From Mycobacterium sp. ITM-2016-00318 (GTDB taxonomy: Bacteria > Actinomycetota > Actinomycetes > Mycobacteriales > Mycobacteriaceae): a stretch of DNA of 64,000 nt. The DNA lies in contig NZ_CP134400.1 of the NCBI RefSeq assembly GCF_002968285.2, positions 2,046,001 to 2,110,000 of the forward strand. The letters run 5' to 3'. Position 1 is the stretch's first letter, and each line of letters opens with the position of its first letter. The position numbers and the translations under genes are program-made. Shown in pieces: positions 12,586 to 21,587 of this stretch. The notes beneath the pieces were generated by a model. The model worked only from the letters and a program-made list of their open reading frames with translations, was not told the DNA's origin and did not search any database.

Positions 12586-13680
12586 ATGACGTCGCCGCAG
12601 CGCCTCCACGTCAGAGGTCGGGGATTGCCCGACGGCGAGCCGGTTGAGTGGTGGATCGTCGACGGGGTGCTGAGCGCCGAACCGGTCGCCGACGCGCAGA
12701 CCGTCTTCGGTGCCGACGGTGTCGGCGGCTGGATCGTGCCGGGTCTGGTAGACGCGCACTGCCATGTCGGCCTCGGCGAGCACGGCCCGCTCGACAACCT
12801 GGACGACTGCATCGAGCAGGCCGAGACCGAACGCGGGGTGGGCGCGCTGCTGCTGCGCGATTGCGGCTCACCGATCGACACGCGTGCCCTCGACGAGCGC
12901 GACGATCTGCCTCGCATCATCCGGCACGGCCGCCATCTGGCCCGGCCGAAGCGCTACCAGCGCGACTTCGCGATCGAGTTGGAGGACGAATCGCAGCTGC
13001 CGGAGGCGGTCGCCGAGCAGGCGCGCTGGGGCGACGGCTGGGTCAAGCTGGTCGGCGACTGGATCGACAGAGAGGTCGGAGACCTGGCGCCGCTGTGGTC
13101 CGACGATGTGCTCGAGGCGGCGATGAAGGCGGCGCATGCCGAGGGTGCGCGGGTGACCGCTCACGTGTTCGGCGAGGACGCGCTGCCCGGTCTCATCACG
13201 GCCGGGATCGACTGCATCGAACACGGCACGGGACTGACCGACGACACGGTCGCGCTGATGGTCGAACACGGAACCGCGTTGGTGCCGACGCTGATCAACA
13301 TCGAGAACTTCCCGGGGATCGCCGACGGCGCGGCGAAGTACCCGCGGTATGCCGGCCACATCCGCGACCTCTACGAGAAGAGCGGCGCCCGGGTCGCGGC
13401 CGCACACGAGGCGGGGGTGCCGATCTTCGCGGGCACCGACGCGGGCAGCATGGTCGCCCACGGCCGCATCGCCGAGGAGATCGATGCGCTGAAACGGATC
13501 GGGATGACACCGACCGAAGCGCTCGGCGCGGCGAGCTGGACCGCCCGCGGCTGGCTGGGCAGGCCTTCGCTGGAGCACGGCGCCCCCGCGGATCTCGTCT
13601 GCTACGCCGAGGACCCGCGCACCGGTGCAGCCGTCATCAACGACCCGGACGTGGTCATACTGCGTGGCCGCGTCCACTAG
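12586..13680 (+). CDS. Amidohydrolase family protein
   Basis: A 364-residue metal-dependent hydrolase of the imidazolonepropionase/amidohydrolase superfamily, orthologous by position to Rv2915c. Metal-binding landmarks are visible: VDAHCHVG near residues 52-58, a candidate carbamylated lysine region (WVKLVGDW), HVFGEDALP, IEHGTG, and a late Asp in IFAGTDAGS. The ATG follows the ffh stop with no gap, so the two are coupled. The substrate is unknown; relatives act on cyclic amides, dipeptides or organophosphates. The 3' end overlaps the next gene by 17 bases. Confidence 0.88.
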   Translation: MTSPQRLHVRGRGLPDGEPVEWWIVDGVLSAEPVADAQTVFGADGVGGWIVPGLVDAHCHVGLGEHGPLDNLDDCIEQAETERGVGALLLRDCGSPIDTRALDERDDLPRIIRHGRHLARPKRYQRDFAIELEDESQLPEAVAEQARWGDGWVKLVGDWIDREVGDLAPLWSDDVLEAAMKAAHAEGARVTAHVFGEDALPGLITAGIDCIEHGTGLTDDTVALMVEHGTALVPTLINIENFPGIADGAAKYPRYAGHIRDLYEKSGARVAAAHEAGVPIFAGTDAGSMVAHGRIAEEIDALKRIGMTPTEALGAASWTARGWLGRPSLEHGAPADLVCYAEDPRTGAAVINDPDVVILRGRVH

Positions 13681-14452
13681 TTCCCGGCGGCTGCGCGCCG
13701 CGGCCGCACTGCTGACGGTGCTGGCGCTGGCGGCCGGCACGCCGTGCGCGGTGGCCGACCCCAACGCCTTGTGGGACATCGTCAACGGCCAGTGCGTGCC
13801 CGCCGAGCTGACGGTGCACCGGCCCGCACCGTGCGCACACGTCGATCTGGGCGGCGGCTACGCAGTGCTGAAGGACTTCGTCGGCGCGACGCAGTTCCTG
13901 GTGATCCCGACCGCGCGCGTAGCAGGTATCGAAAGCCCTGAGGTCCTCGCCTGGAATGCGCCGAACTACTTCGCCGATGCGTGGCGCGCCCGCGCGTATG
14001 TCGAGCAGCGCGCAGGGCGCGGGCTGCCGCGCGACTGGGTGAGCCTGGCCGTCAACTCCGCTGCGGCGCGGTCGCAGAACCAGCTGCACATCCACGTCGA
14101 CTGCGTGCGCGCCGACGTCCGGAAGGCCCTGGCGACGCACGCCGGGGCCATCGGACCGACGTGGTCGGCGTTTCCCGTGCCGTTGGTGGGGCAGCAGTAC
14201 CGCGCGATCGCGGTGGCCGCCGACGGGCTGGACGGCGTCAACCCGTTCCGGCTGCTTGCAGACGGCCTTGCCGGCGGAGATGTGATGGCGGCGCAGACTC
14301 TGGTGGCGGTCGGGACCACCGGCGTCGACGGAGCGCCCGGATTCGTTCTGCTCGCAGGACGCGCCGACGCCGCTGATCCAGGCAGCGGCCATGGCGAAGA
14401 CCTTCAGGATCACGACACGTGCCCGCCGCCTGCCGAGGTGATGGGCAAATAA
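13664..14452 (+). CDS. CDP-diacylglycerol pyrophosphatase-like secreted protein
   Basis: A protein of about 262 residues with an N-terminal signal peptide (GTG at 13664, then RRLRAAAALLTVLALAAGTPCAVA). The mature part matches the CDH family: GQCVP, PCAHVDLGGGYAVLKD, an IPTARVAGIESPEVL stretch and the NQLHIHVDC histidine motif of the HIT-like fold. CDH enzymes cleave CDP-diacylglycerol to phosphatidate and CMP. Four cysteines in the mature region could form disulfides outside the membrane. M. tuberculosis has its cdh (Rv2289) elsewhere, so this locus differs from that backbone. The start overlaps the amidohydrolase, and the stop lies 3 bp from the convergent dacB-type gene. Confidence 0.82.
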   Translation: MAASTSSRRLRAAAALLTVLALAAGTPCAVADPNALWDIVNGQCVPAELTVHRPAPCAHVDLGGGYAVLKDFVGATQFLVIPTARVAGIESPEVLAWNAPNYFADAWRARAYVEQRAGRGLPRDWVSLAVNSAAARSQNQLHIHVDCVRADVRKALATHAGAIGPTWSAFPVPLVGQQYRAIAVAADGLDGVNPFRLLADGLAGGDVMAAQTLVAVGTTGVDGAPGFVLLAGRADAADPGSGHGEDLQDHDTCPPPAEVMGK

Positions 14453-14455
14453 GGC

Positions 14456-15283
14456 TCAGGGTTGCGCGAAGCCCCAGTCGAAGAGGCTGATCGCCTGACC
14501 GTACAGATCGCCGTCGCCGTACATCTCGACGACGACGAGCCTGCGGTTACCTCTCTGGGCCGCTGCGACGAAGGTGTCGCGCGCGAGGTTCGTGTAGCCC
14601 GTCTTGCCGGCGATCGTGCCGGGATAGCGTGACAGCAGCTGGTTCTGCGCGGTGATCGTCTTACCGGGGAAGGCTGCCGATGGCTCGCGGAAGATCTGTG
14701 CGATCAGCGGATAGGTGAGTGCCGTGCGGTAGATCACCGCGAGATCGTGGGGAGTGGTGATCGACTCCCATCCGGGGCCGTCGAGGCCGGACGGCGACGA
14801 CGCACGCGTGCTCCGTGCGCCGACAGCGGCCGCCTTGCGGTTCATCGCGGCGACCGCGACCTGCTGCCCGCCCAGCATGTCGGCCAACATGTTCGCCGCG
14901 TCGTTGCCCGACACCATCAGCAGGGCTTCCAGCAGCTGCCGGGTGGTGTAGACCTGGCCGGGTTCCAGCCCGACACATGAACATTCGACTTCGGTGTGGG
15001 ATTGGTTGGCGCGCGCGAAGTTGTCCGGCCGCAGATTGTCGAGCACGACCATGGCGAGTAGGGGCTTGATCGTGCTGGCAGGCGCATGCTCCCCGAACGG
15101 GTCGTGCGACGCCAGAATGCGTCCCGAGTCGAGATCGGCGACCAGCCACGCCTGTGCCGGACCGTCAGGGAGAGCGACCGCGCCGGCCGGTTGGACACCC
15201 GGCTCAGCTGACGCGGTCGGCGCGGCGACCGCAGAGCCCGTCACAGCGAGCGCGGTTGCCAAGGCTGCCAACATATTTCGCAC
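14456..15283 (-). CDS. D-alanyl-D-alanine carboxypeptidase (DacB2-type), copy 1
   Basis: An exported penicillin-binding protein (type 5) of about 275 residues that trims the terminal D-Ala from peptidoglycan stem peptides. From the GTG at 15283 there is a short basic start and a hydrophobic signal ending near ASA. Active-site motifs are complete: STIK (Ser70-Lys73), SGN, and KTGYT. The open frame extends to a TTG at 15307 and an ATG also lies at 15274, so the exact start is uncertain. It is a tandem paralogue of the next gene on the same strand. Orthologous by context to Rv2911 (dacB2). Confidence 0.9.
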   Translation of the reverse strand: MRNMLAALATALAVTGSAVAAPTASAEPGVQPAGAVALPDGPAQAWLVADLDSGRILASHDPFGEHAPASTIKPLLAMVVLDNLRPDNFARANQSHTEVECSCVGLEPGQVYTTRQLLEALLMVSGNDAANMLADMLGGQQVAVAAMNRKAAAVGARSTRASSPSGLDGPGWESITTPHDLAVIYRTALTYPLIAQIFREPSAAFPGKTITAQNQLLSRYPGTIAGKTGYTNLARDTFVAAAQRGNRRLVVVEMYGDGDLYGQAISLFDWGFAQP

Positions 15284-15386
15284 GAACGCCGAGAGTAACC
15301 TGCGCAAACACCGGTTTCGGCCGCGCGCAGGTCTCGGATCCGTTGCGGATCAACAACTTTTGACTACGTTTGTTTAACGTCGATCG

Positions 15387-16283
15387 CTACAGCGACGCGA
15401 CGCTCAACTGCGTGTCCTGGGCGAAGCCCCAGTCGAAGAGGCTCACCGCCTGATCCCAGTACGTCGGGCCACCCTCCTTGACCAGCCCGTACATCATGGC
15501 GATCACCAGCCGGCGTCCGTTGCGGTCGGCGGCGGCGACGAACGTCTTGCGCGCGGCGTCGGTGAACCCGGTCTTGCCGCCGAGCGTGCCTGGATAGCGG
15601 TGCAGGAGTTGGTCGTCGTTGACGATGGGGCTGTCGCCCGTCTTCGTCGGGAACGTGGCCGCAGGCTGGGCGATGATCCGTGCGAACACCGGGTTGGCCA
15701 TCGCCGCGCGGAAGATGACCGCAAGGTCGCGCGGCGTGGTGGCCCCTGGGCCCGCCGGTCCGTCGAGACCCGACGGTGTCGACGCGTAGGTGCCGAGCGC
15801 GCCGATGGCGGCGGCCTTGGCGGTCATCTTGGCCACCGCGACGTCGTAGCCGCCGATCATGTCGGCCAGTGCATTGGCGGCGTCGTTGCCCGACATCAGC
15901 AGGACCGCTTCGAGCAGCTGCCGTGCGGTGTAGGCGCGGCCCGGCTCGACGCCTGCGCACGTGCACTCGACCTGGGTGTCCGCCTCGGTTCCGAGGACCG
16001 TCGCATCGAGATCGGTCACCTCGTCGAGCGCGGTCAGCACCAACAGTGTCTTGATCGTGCTGGCCGGGGGATGAGGGACGTTCATCTCACGCTCGGCGAG
16101 CACCTGCCCCGTGTCCATATCCGCGACGATCCACGCCGGTGCGGGACCCTCGGGCGGCGGCGACACGTTGCCGACCGGCTGGACGACGGGCTCCGCCTCG
16201 GCCATCGGCACGTCGGACAACGGTGCCACCGACAACGAGAGCATGCTCAGGCATGCGGCCACGACCGCGAAAAACCTCCCCAT
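15387..16283 (-). CDS. dacB: D-alanyl-D-alanine carboxypeptidase (DacB2-type), copy 2
   Basis: A 298-residue exported penicillin-binding protein. The ATG at 16283 gives a clean signal peptide (MGRFFAVVAACLSMLSLSVA); the longer frame from 16343 would overlap the divergent SnoaL-like gene. Motifs: STIK (Ser75-Lys78), SGN and KTGFT, so the serine acyl-enzyme machinery is intact. It shares long blocks with copy 1, including SGLDGP, TPRDLAVI, LLSRYPGT/LLHRYPGT and the WGFAQ end, showing duplication. The mature protein begins with a Pro/Glu-rich linker. It probably acts in the periplasmic space on lipid II or peptidoglycan pentapeptides. Confidence 0.92.
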   Translation of the reverse strand: MGRFFAVVAACLSMLSLSVAPLSDVPMAEAEPVVQPVGNVSPPPEGPAPAWIVADMDTGQVLAEREMNVPHPPASTIKTLLVLTALDEVTDLDATVLGTEADTQVECTCAGVEPGRAYTARQLLEAVLLMSGNDAANALADMIGGYDVAVAKMTAKAAAIGALGTYASTPSGLDGPAGPGATTPRDLAVIFRAAMANPVFARIIAQPAATFPTKTGDSPIVNDDQLLHRYPGTLGGKTGFTDAARKTFVAAADRNGRRLVIAMMYGLVKEGGPTYWDQAVSLFDWGFAQDTQLSVASL

Positions 16284-16341
16284 GGGTTTAGCACAATAAC
16301 CCTGATCCACGGGTGGCCGCTGGCCGGTGTTCAATCGACCC

Positions 16342-16764
16342 ATGCTGAGCCTCGAAGAAATCTCCGACCGCCTCGAACTGCAACACCTGCTGATCAGCTA
16401 TTCCGAGGCCATCGACCGTCGCGAATTCGACGAGCTGGACGACATCTTCACCCAAGACGCCTACATCGACTACCGCGACACCGGAGGCGTCGACGGCCGA
16501 TATCCGCAGATCAAAGCCTGGCTGGCCGAGACGCTGCCGACCTATTTCGAGCGCAACGCCCACATGCTGGGACTGCCTGCGATCACGCTCGCAGGCGATA
16601 CCGCCACCGCGCGCACCTTCTGCTTCAACCCGATGATCCTCAAAGGGGAAAAGCCCAAGGTGATGCAGGTCGGCGTCTGGTACGACGACGAGTTCGTCCG
16701 CACCGCCGCCGGCTGGCGGCTGTCCCGCCGCGTCGAGATCAAGTGCTACGACAAAATCTTGTGA
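16342..16764 (+). CDS. SnoaL/NTF2-like protein (Rv2910c orthologue)
   Basis: A 140-residue protein of the SnoaL-like NTF2 fold, a cone-shaped alpha+beta barrel used by small hydratases, isomerases and ligand-binding proteins. The sequence shows the typical helix LLISYSEAIDRREFDELDDIF followed by AYIDYRDTGG and a closing WRLSRRVEIKCY strand. Position and sequence match Rv2910c, next to rpsP. I choose the ATG at 16342; a GTG at 16327 is in frame. It is divergent from dacB with a 58-bp gap. No function is known. Confidence 0.85.
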   Translation: MLSLEEISDRLELQHLLISYSEAIDRREFDELDDIFTQDAYIDYRDTGGVDGRYPQIKAWLAETLPTYFERNAHMLGLPAITLAGDTATARTFCFNPMILKGEKPKVMQVGVWYDDEFVRTAAGWRLSRRVEIKCYDKIL

Positions 16765-16777
16765 GGCCGCCGCAGCA

Positions 16778-16811
16778 CGATTTCGCCCGGTAGCGGCTGT
16801 TCTGGCACAAT
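16778..16811 (+). promoter_or_regulatory. rpsP promoter-like bipartite motif
   Basis: CGATTTC (16778-16784), 16 bases, then TCTGGCACAAT (16801-16811). The same two blocks at identical spacing lie upstream of rplS at 21029-21062. The second block ends in a -10-like CACAAT and the first fits a -35 position. rpsP starts 128 bases downstream. Confidence 0.6.
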
Positions 16812-16939
16812 GGGCGGCTGTCCGCCGCAGGACCACGGCCCCGCGGCGGTCACACACGTAAGGCAAAACCGGATCCGGGCAACCGCCCGCGGTCGCTGAA
16901 TTGCAGCGTGGCAACTGCACGAGGAGAGTTCGCTTAATC

Positions 16940-17503
16940 ATGGCTGTCAAGATCAAGCTCACCCGGCTTGGCAAGATCCGCAATCCCCAGTACCGCATCG
17001 CCGTCGCCGACGCGCGCACCCGCCGCGACGGACGCTCGATCGAGGTCATCGGCCGGTACCACCCGAAGGAAGATCCGAGCCTCATCGAGATCGACTCGGA
17101 GCGCGCCCAGTACTGGCTCAGTGTCGGCGCCCAGCCCACCGAACCCGTGCTCGCGCTGCTGAAGATCACCGGCGACTGGCAGAAGTTCAAGGGCCTGCCC
17201 GGCGCGGAAGGCACGCTGAAGGTCAAGGAGCCCAAGCCGAGCAAGCTCGATCTGTTCAATGCGGCGCTCGCCGAGGCCGACGGCGGCCCCAGCACCGAGG
17301 CCACCACCGCCAAGAAGAAGAAGGCGCCCGCGAAGAAGGCCGCCAAGGTCGCCGGAGCCGATGCGTCGGCGACATCAGAGGATGCGGAGACCACCGAGGC
17401 GCCGGCCGTCGAAGCCGAGGCCGCTCCCGTCAAGGACGAGTCCGAGCCGGCAGCTGAAGGCGCAGACGCCACGGTGCCTGCCGAGCAGGCCGACCAATCG
17501 TGA
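16940..17503 (+). CDS. rpsP: 30S ribosomal protein bS16
   Basis: A small-subunit ribosomal protein of 187 residues. The S16 domain occupies about the first 85 residues ([20 protein letters not shown], then GRYHP and [14 protein letters not shown]). An unusually long tail follows: a Lys-rich patch ([13 protein letters not shown] near 120) and an acidic Ala/Glu-rich end. Such tails are typical of mycobacterial S16 (about 160 residues in M. tuberculosis), so this one is longer still. GAGGAGAG lies upstream of the ATG. The stop overlaps the khpA start (GTGA), beginning the rpsP-khpA-rimM-trmD operon. Confidence 0.97.
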   Translation: MAVKIKLTRLGKIRNPQYRIAVADARTRRDGRSIEVIGRYHPKEDPSLIEIDSERAQYWLSVGAQPTEPVLALLKITGDWQKFKGLPGAEGTLKVKEPKPSKLDLFNAALAEADGGPSTEATTAKKKKAPAKKAAKVAGADASATSEDAETTEAPAVEAEAAPVKDESEPAAEGADATVPAEQADQS

Positions 17504-17742
17504 GTTCGGTCGTCGTCGACGCGGTCGAGCATCTGGTCCGCGGCATTGTCGACAACCCCGACGACGTCCGGGTCGACATGGTGACGTCCCGCCGCGGCCG
17601 CACCGTTGAGGTGCACGTGCACCCCGAGGATCTCGGCAAGGTCATCGGGCGCGGCGGCCGGACGGCAACCGCGCTGCGCACCCTGGTCGCGGGCATCGGC
17701 GGCCGGGGCATCCGCGTCGACGTGGTGGACACCGACCAGTAG
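17500..17742 (+). CDS. khpA: KH-domain RNA-binding protein KhpA
   Basis: An 80-residue single KH domain protein. The GxxG RNA-binding loop is GRGG in [17 protein letters not shown] (about residues 45-61), preceded by the [11 protein letters not shown] strand. KhpA forms complexes with KhpB in Gram-positives and binds many small RNAs. It overlaps the rpsP stop by four bases, and its stop is nine bases before rimM, implying translational coupling with ribosome-maturation genes. Orthologue of Rv2908c. Confidence 0.95.
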   Translation: MSSVVVDAVEHLVRGIVDNPDDVRVDMVTSRRGRTVEVHVHPEDLGKVIGRGGRTATALRTLVAGIGGRGIRVDVVDTDQ

Positions 17743-17751
17743 CAGTCCACG

Positions 17752-18273
17752 ATGGACCTGGTAGTCGGACGTGTCGTGAAGGCTCACGGCATCACCGGCG
17801 AAGTTGTCGTCGAGGTTCGCACCGACGATCCCGACACGCGTTTCGCGCCGGGCACGCGACTACGGGCACGACCGTCGCGAGGCGGGCCGCAGCGCGAACT
17901 CGTCATCGAATCGGCCCGCGAGCACAGCGGGCGGCTGCTGGTGCGATTGGAAGGCGTCGCTGACCGCAACGGTGCCGAAGCGTTGCGCGGCAACGTCTTC
18001 CTCGTCGACACCGAGGATCTGCCGCCGATCGACGACCCCGACGAATTCTACGACCATCAGCTCGAGGGGTTGCGGGTGGTGACCATCGACGGCCGGCTCG
18101 TCGGAAACGTCAACGAAGTGCTGCACACCGCGGCGGGCGAATTGTTGTCGGTGACGTCGGAGACGGGCGCCGAAGTGCTGGTGCCGTTCGTCAGCGCCAT
18201 CGTCACTGAGGTGTCGCTGCAAGACGAGACCATCGAGATCGACCCGCCCGAAGGTCTTCTGGAGCTTCAATGA
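17752..18273 (+). CDS. rimM: Ribosome maturation factor RimM
   Basis: A 173-residue factor for late 30S assembly that binds ribosomal protein S19. The N-terminal RimM domain shows [15 protein letters not shown] and the PRC-barrel C-terminal half has [21 protein letters not shown] and [12 protein letters not shown]. Length is normal. It is the third gene of the rpsP operon, with trmD 12 bases downstream. Confidence 0.96.
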   Translation: MDLVVGRVVKAHGITGEVVVEVRTDDPDTRFAPGTRLRARPSRGGPQRELVIESAREHSGRLLVRLEGVADRNGAEALRGNVFLVDTEDLPPIDDPDEFYDHQLEGLRVVTIDGRLVGNVNEVLHTAAGELLSVTSETGAEVLVPFVSAIVTEVSLQDETIEIDPPEGLLELQ

Positions 18274-18285
18274 GGATGGCCAACC

Positions 18286-18972
18286 GTGCTCATTGAGGTC
18301 GTGACGATCTTCCCCGACTACCTGGATCCGCTGCGACAGTCGTTGCCCGGCAAGGCGATCGAGGCCGGCACCGTCGACCTTCGGGTGCACGACCTGCGGC
18401 ACTGGACGCATGATGTGCATCGGTCAGTCGACGACTCCCCGTACGGCGGGGGGCCGGGAATGGTGATGAAGGCCCCCGTGTGGGGTGACGCGCTCGACGA
18501 AATATGTTCGCCGCAAACACTTCTCGTTGTCCCGACGCCCGCAGGGCGGCTGTTCACGCAAGCGACGGCACAACGCTGGGGCGAGGAGTCGCACCTGGTG
18601 TTCGCGTGCGGCCGATACGAGGGCATCGATCAGCGCGTGATGGACGACGCCGCGCAGCGGATGCGCGTCGAAGAGGTTTCCATCGGCGATTACGTATTGC
18701 CCGGCGGCGAGTCGGCTGCGCTGGTGATGATCGAGGCCGTCGTGCGCCTGCTACCGGACGTGTTGGGAAATCCCGCGTCACACCAAGAGGATTCGCACTC
18801 AGACGGTCTGCTGGAGGGTCCGAGTTACACCCGGCCGCCGAGTTGGCGCGGCCTGGATGTGCCCGATGTGCTGCTCTCGGGGGACCACGCGAAGGTCGCG
18901 GCGTGGCGACGGCAGCAGAGCCTGGACCGCACCCGCGAACGCCGACCGGATCTGATCGACGGGCCCGACTAG
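18286..18972 (+). CDS. trmD: tRNA (guanine-N1)-methyltransferase
   Basis: A 228-residue SPOUT methyltransferase making m1G37 in tRNA, which prevents +1 frameshifting. The trefoil-knot AdoMet site is visible as [11 protein letters not shown] and [13 protein letters not shown] (about residues 106-145). The preceding PYGGGPGM loop and the closing [14 protein letters not shown] are standard. GTG start at 18286. Its stop TAG overlaps, on the opposite strand, the stop of the convergent lppW-like gene within a CTAG palindrome at 18969-18972. Confidence 0.97.
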   Translation: MLIEVVTIFPDYLDPLRQSLPGKAIEAGTVDLRVHDLRHWTHDVHRSVDDSPYGGGPGMVMKAPVWGDALDEICSPQTLLVVPTPAGRLFTQATAQRWGEESHLVFACGRYEGIDQRVMDDAAQRMRVEEVSIGDYVLPGGESAALVMIEAVVRLLPDVLGNPASHQEDSHSDGLLEGPSYTRPPSWRGLDVPDVLLSGDHAKVAAWRRQQSLDRTRERRPDLIDGPD

Positions 18973-19895
18973 ATCTTGCCGCCGGGGAACATCGTCTTGA
19001 CCGCCTGGGTCATCCTGTCGCGCGCCGCCGCCGCACCGGTCGGATCCAGCGATCCCATCGCCATGACATAGCGACGGTCGGGTCCGATCGCGCCGGTGGA
19101 GACGTGCAACTGGTTGCCGCCGTTCCAGCAGCAGAACCAACCCTGTTTGACTGCGACGGGCTGGGCATAGAGGCCCTCGGGAATGCCGAAGCGCTGCGGG
19201 TAGCCATCGATCCCGGTCGGCGTCGACTGTGCGAGGTTGCCCATGATGACGGCGGCCTGTTCGGCTGGGAGGCCGCCGCTGCCGTCCAGCAGCATCTTGT
19301 AGTAGCGGACGAGATCGCTTGCGGTGCTGGTAGTGACATCCCAGTGCCCGTTCCAGGGCGCCGCAGTGCCGCCCAACCCGTACCGCGCCTTGACGCGGGC
19401 GATGACGGCGTTGCCTCCGAGGCGGTCCCAGAACGTCTGGGCCGCGCCGTCGTCGGAGGACCGCAACATGACGTCAAGGGTCTTGCGGTCGGTGGGAGAC
19501 AGTGTCGTCTCGCCCTTGGAGTCCCTCAACAGCAGTTCGTCGGCGATGAACAGCTTCACCACCGAGGCGATCGGAAACGATGAGCCGCTCCCTACCGAGA
19601 CGGTCTGGCCGGTGTTGCGATCCAGCACGACAACCGACATGTCGGCGCCGGCGTTCGCCGCGTCGGCGACGGCCTGCCGGGTGCGTGCGTCGAGGCCGTC
19701 GAACCCCGCAGAGGGTGCCTTCGGCGGCGCCTGGGGCATCGGCAGAGTGTTGTTCTGAGGCTCGACGATGGCCGCCTGCGGTGCATCCGAATCCGGTGGT
19801 GTGCCGGAACCCTGCGCTTCACAACCGGCAACGAGCAGCGCCGCGCACATGATGGCCGCGATCGCCGTCGACCGACTCGACGGCTGCCCACGCAT
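18969..19895 (-). CDS. LppW-like lipoprotein, serine beta-lactamase fold, copy 1
   Basis: A 308-residue lipoprotein: signal peptide with lipobox LVAGC (Cys25), a Pro-rich linker to about residue 65, then a class A beta-lactamase-like domain. Active-site-like motifs are SVVK (Ser111-Lys114), SSDD in place of SDN, and VKQGW at the K-T-G position. So a serine nucleophile is present but the third motif is non-canonical. A good site (AGGAGAG) precedes the ATG at 19895. By position it is the LppW (Rv2905) orthologue. The open frame continues upstream to 20942 but only by running out of frame through copy 2. Function in envelope biology is not known. Confidence 0.85.
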   Translation of the reverse strand: MRGQPSSRSTAIAAIMCAALLVAGCEAQGSGTPPDSDAPQAAIVEPQNNTLPMPQAPPKAPSAGFDGLDARTRQAVADAANAGADMSVVVLDRNTGQTVSVGSGSSFPIASVVKLFIADELLLRDSKGETTLSPTDRKTLDVMLRSSDDGAAQTFWDRLGGNAVIARVKARYGLGGTAAPWNGHWDVTTSTASDLVRYYKMLLDGSGGLPAEQAAVIMGNLAQSTPTGIDGYPQRFGIPEGLYAQPVAVKQGWFCCWNGGNQLHVSTGAIGPDRRYVMAMGSLDPTGAAAARDRMTQAVKTMFPGGKI

Positions 19896-19999
19896 AGCTC
19901 TCCTCACAGGAACGATGAACAAGTCTTTACCCGGCGAGGCGATGCGCCAACCATGATGCGACACCTGCCGTCCGCGCGGTCCCAGCCTAGTAGGGCGGG

Positions 20000-20917
20000 C
20001 TAGATCCGCCCGCCGGGGAACATCGTCTTGACGGCCTGGGTGATGGTCGCTCTGGCCGCGTCCGGGGTCGCAGGCTGGTCCGACGCGATCGCCATGACAT
20101 AGCGGTGGTCGGACCCGATGATGCCCGTCGAAAGATGCATCCAGTCGGCGCCGACGCAGCACATCCAGCCCTGTTTGACCGCGACCGGTTCGGCGTAGAG
20201 GCCTTCGGGGATGCCGAACCGCTGCGGGTACACGCCGCCCGGCATCATCCCGTCGATTCCCGTCGGGGTGGACTGCGCGAGGTTGTCGACGATCATGTCG
20301 GCCTTGTCCCGGGGCAGGCCGCCTGCACCGGACAGCATCATGTCGTAATAGCGCACCAGGTCGGCCGCCGTGCTGATGGTGTTGAACCACAGTCCGTTCG
20401 GTCTGGTGCCGGAGAGCCCGTAGCGGGCCGCGACCCGCGTGACGATTGCGCTTCCGCCATTGCGTTCCCAGAACACCTGCGCCGCGCTGTCGTCGGAGGA
20501 CCGCAGCATCGACTGGAAGTACTTGAGGCCCTCCGGCGAGAGCGGCGGACCGCGCAGAAGCATGTCGTCGGCGATGAAGAGCTTGACCACCGAGGCGATC
20601 GCGATGCCTCTGCCGTTGCCGTTGGTGATCCGTTGACCCGTCGACCGGTCGAGCACGACCGTGGTGATGTCGGCGCCCTTGGCGGCGGCGTCCGCGGTGG
20701 CCTGCGTGGTGCGGTCGTCGAGTCCGTTGAACGACGAGGCGGGTTCGTCGGGCGGTGCCTCGGGCAGCGGTGCCAGCGGTCCCTGCGGCGCGACGACGGT
20801 CAAGGTAGGTGGGTCCGGCCTGGCCGACGGCGGTGTGCCGTACGACCGGGCCTCGCACGCGGCCACAGCAAGCGCCGCTGCGATCACCGCGACCAGCCTC
20901 GATGGCCGCCGACGCAT
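20000..20917 (-). CDS. LppW-like lipoprotein, serine beta-lactamase fold, copy 2
   Basis: A 305-residue tandem paralogue of the preceding lipoprotein. The lipobox is AVAAC (Cys21). The catalytic-like motifs are SVVK (Ser109-Lys112), SSDD and VKQGW. The C-terminal AVKTMFPGG is shared with copy 1, as is QSTPTGIDG plus [13 protein letters not shown]. The two copies differ most in the linker and around WMCC versus WFCC, where paired cysteines suggest a conserved disulfide. The 104-bp gap between copies has no clear terminator. Both sit between trmD and rplS, on the opposite strand, splitting what is one operon in many other bacteria. Confidence 0.85.
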   Translation of the reverse strand: MRRRPSRLVAVIAAALAVAACEARSYGTPPSARPDPPTLTVVAPQGPLAPLPEAPPDEPASSFNGLDDRTTQATADAAAKGADITTVVLDRSTGQRITNGNGRGIAIASVVKLFIADDMLLRGPPLSPEGLKYFQSMLRSSDDSAAQVFWERNGGSAIVTRVAARYGLSGTRPNGLWFNTISTAADLVRYYDMMLSGAGGLPRDKADMIVDNLAQSTPTGIDGMMPGGVYPQRFGIPEGLYAEPVAVKQGWMCCVGADWMHLSTGIIGSDHRYVMAIASDQPATPDAARATITQAVKTMFPGGRI

Positions 20918-21028
20918 ACGAATCCTCCAAGAAGTGCTTCAAGCGGGGAACGGGCGTGGCTGACGCCGCCCGCCCGTAGTCGTCAGCCTAACCAATTGGC
21001 GGTTGCCTGTGCGCCCCGGCGAGGCGAG

Positions 21029-21062
21029 CGATTTCACTGCATGCGGACCCGTCTGGCACAAT
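21029..21062 (+). promoter_or_regulatory. rplS promoter-like bipartite motif
   Basis: CGATTTC (21029-21035), 16 bases, TCTGGCACAAT (21052-21062): both blocks and the spacing equal those at 16778-16811 upstream of rpsP. The remaining 140 bases to rplS form a GC-rich untranslated leader in which I recognise no riboswitch. Confidence 0.6.
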
Positions 21063-21202
21063 TGACCAGTTGTCTGTGCGGGATGCGGGCACGGCCGGGC
21101 CGTGAACCGCGAGATGCACAAGATACGCCCGAACCCATCGGCGCGGCGACGCGTGACACCGCGGGGCCGCCGAGAGCCGCGAACAGCAAGGAAGAGTCAC
21201 CG

Positions 21203-21544
21203 ATGAACACGCTGGACTTCGTCGATCAGTCGTCGTTGCGCGACGATATTCCGGACTTCAGCCCCGGGGACACCGTCAACGTGCACGTCAAGGTCATCGA
21301 GGGCGCCAAGGAGCGCATCCAGGTGTTCAAGGGCGTCGTGCTGCGTCGCCAGGGCGGCGGCATCCGCGAGACCTTCACCGTGCGCAAGGAAAGCTACGGC
21401 GTCGGCGTCGAGCGGACCTTCCCGGTGCACTCGCCCAACATCGACCACATCGACGTCGTCACCCGTGGTGACGTGCGTCGCGCCAAGCTGTACTACCTCC
21501 GCGAACTGCGTGGCAAGAAGGCGAAGATCAAGGAAAAGCGCTGA
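21203..21544 (+). CDS. rplS: 50S ribosomal protein bL19
   Basis: A 113-residue large-subunit protein at the 30S-50S interface. Family sequence is clear: [42 protein letters not shown] and the basic ending [19 protein letters not shown]. The true start is ATG 21203 after GCAAGGAAGAG; the frame open from 20105 is antisense to the lppW copy and not coding. Followed 43 bases later by lepB. Confidence 0.97.
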   Translation: MNTLDFVDQSSLRDDIPDFSPGDTVNVHVKVIEGAKERIQVFKGVVLRRQGGGIRETFTVRKESYGVGVERTFPVHSPNIDHIDVVTRGDVRRAKLYYLRELRGKKAKIKEKR

Positions 21545-21587
21545 CGTCGCACGCGGTTGTCAGACGCGTCGTGGCTACGCTGATCCC

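Noticed and set aside
19896-20942. A 657-aa protein covering both lppW copies on the minus strand
   Set aside because: The upstream part is copy 2 read in the wrong frame; each copy has its own signal peptide, lipobox and stop.
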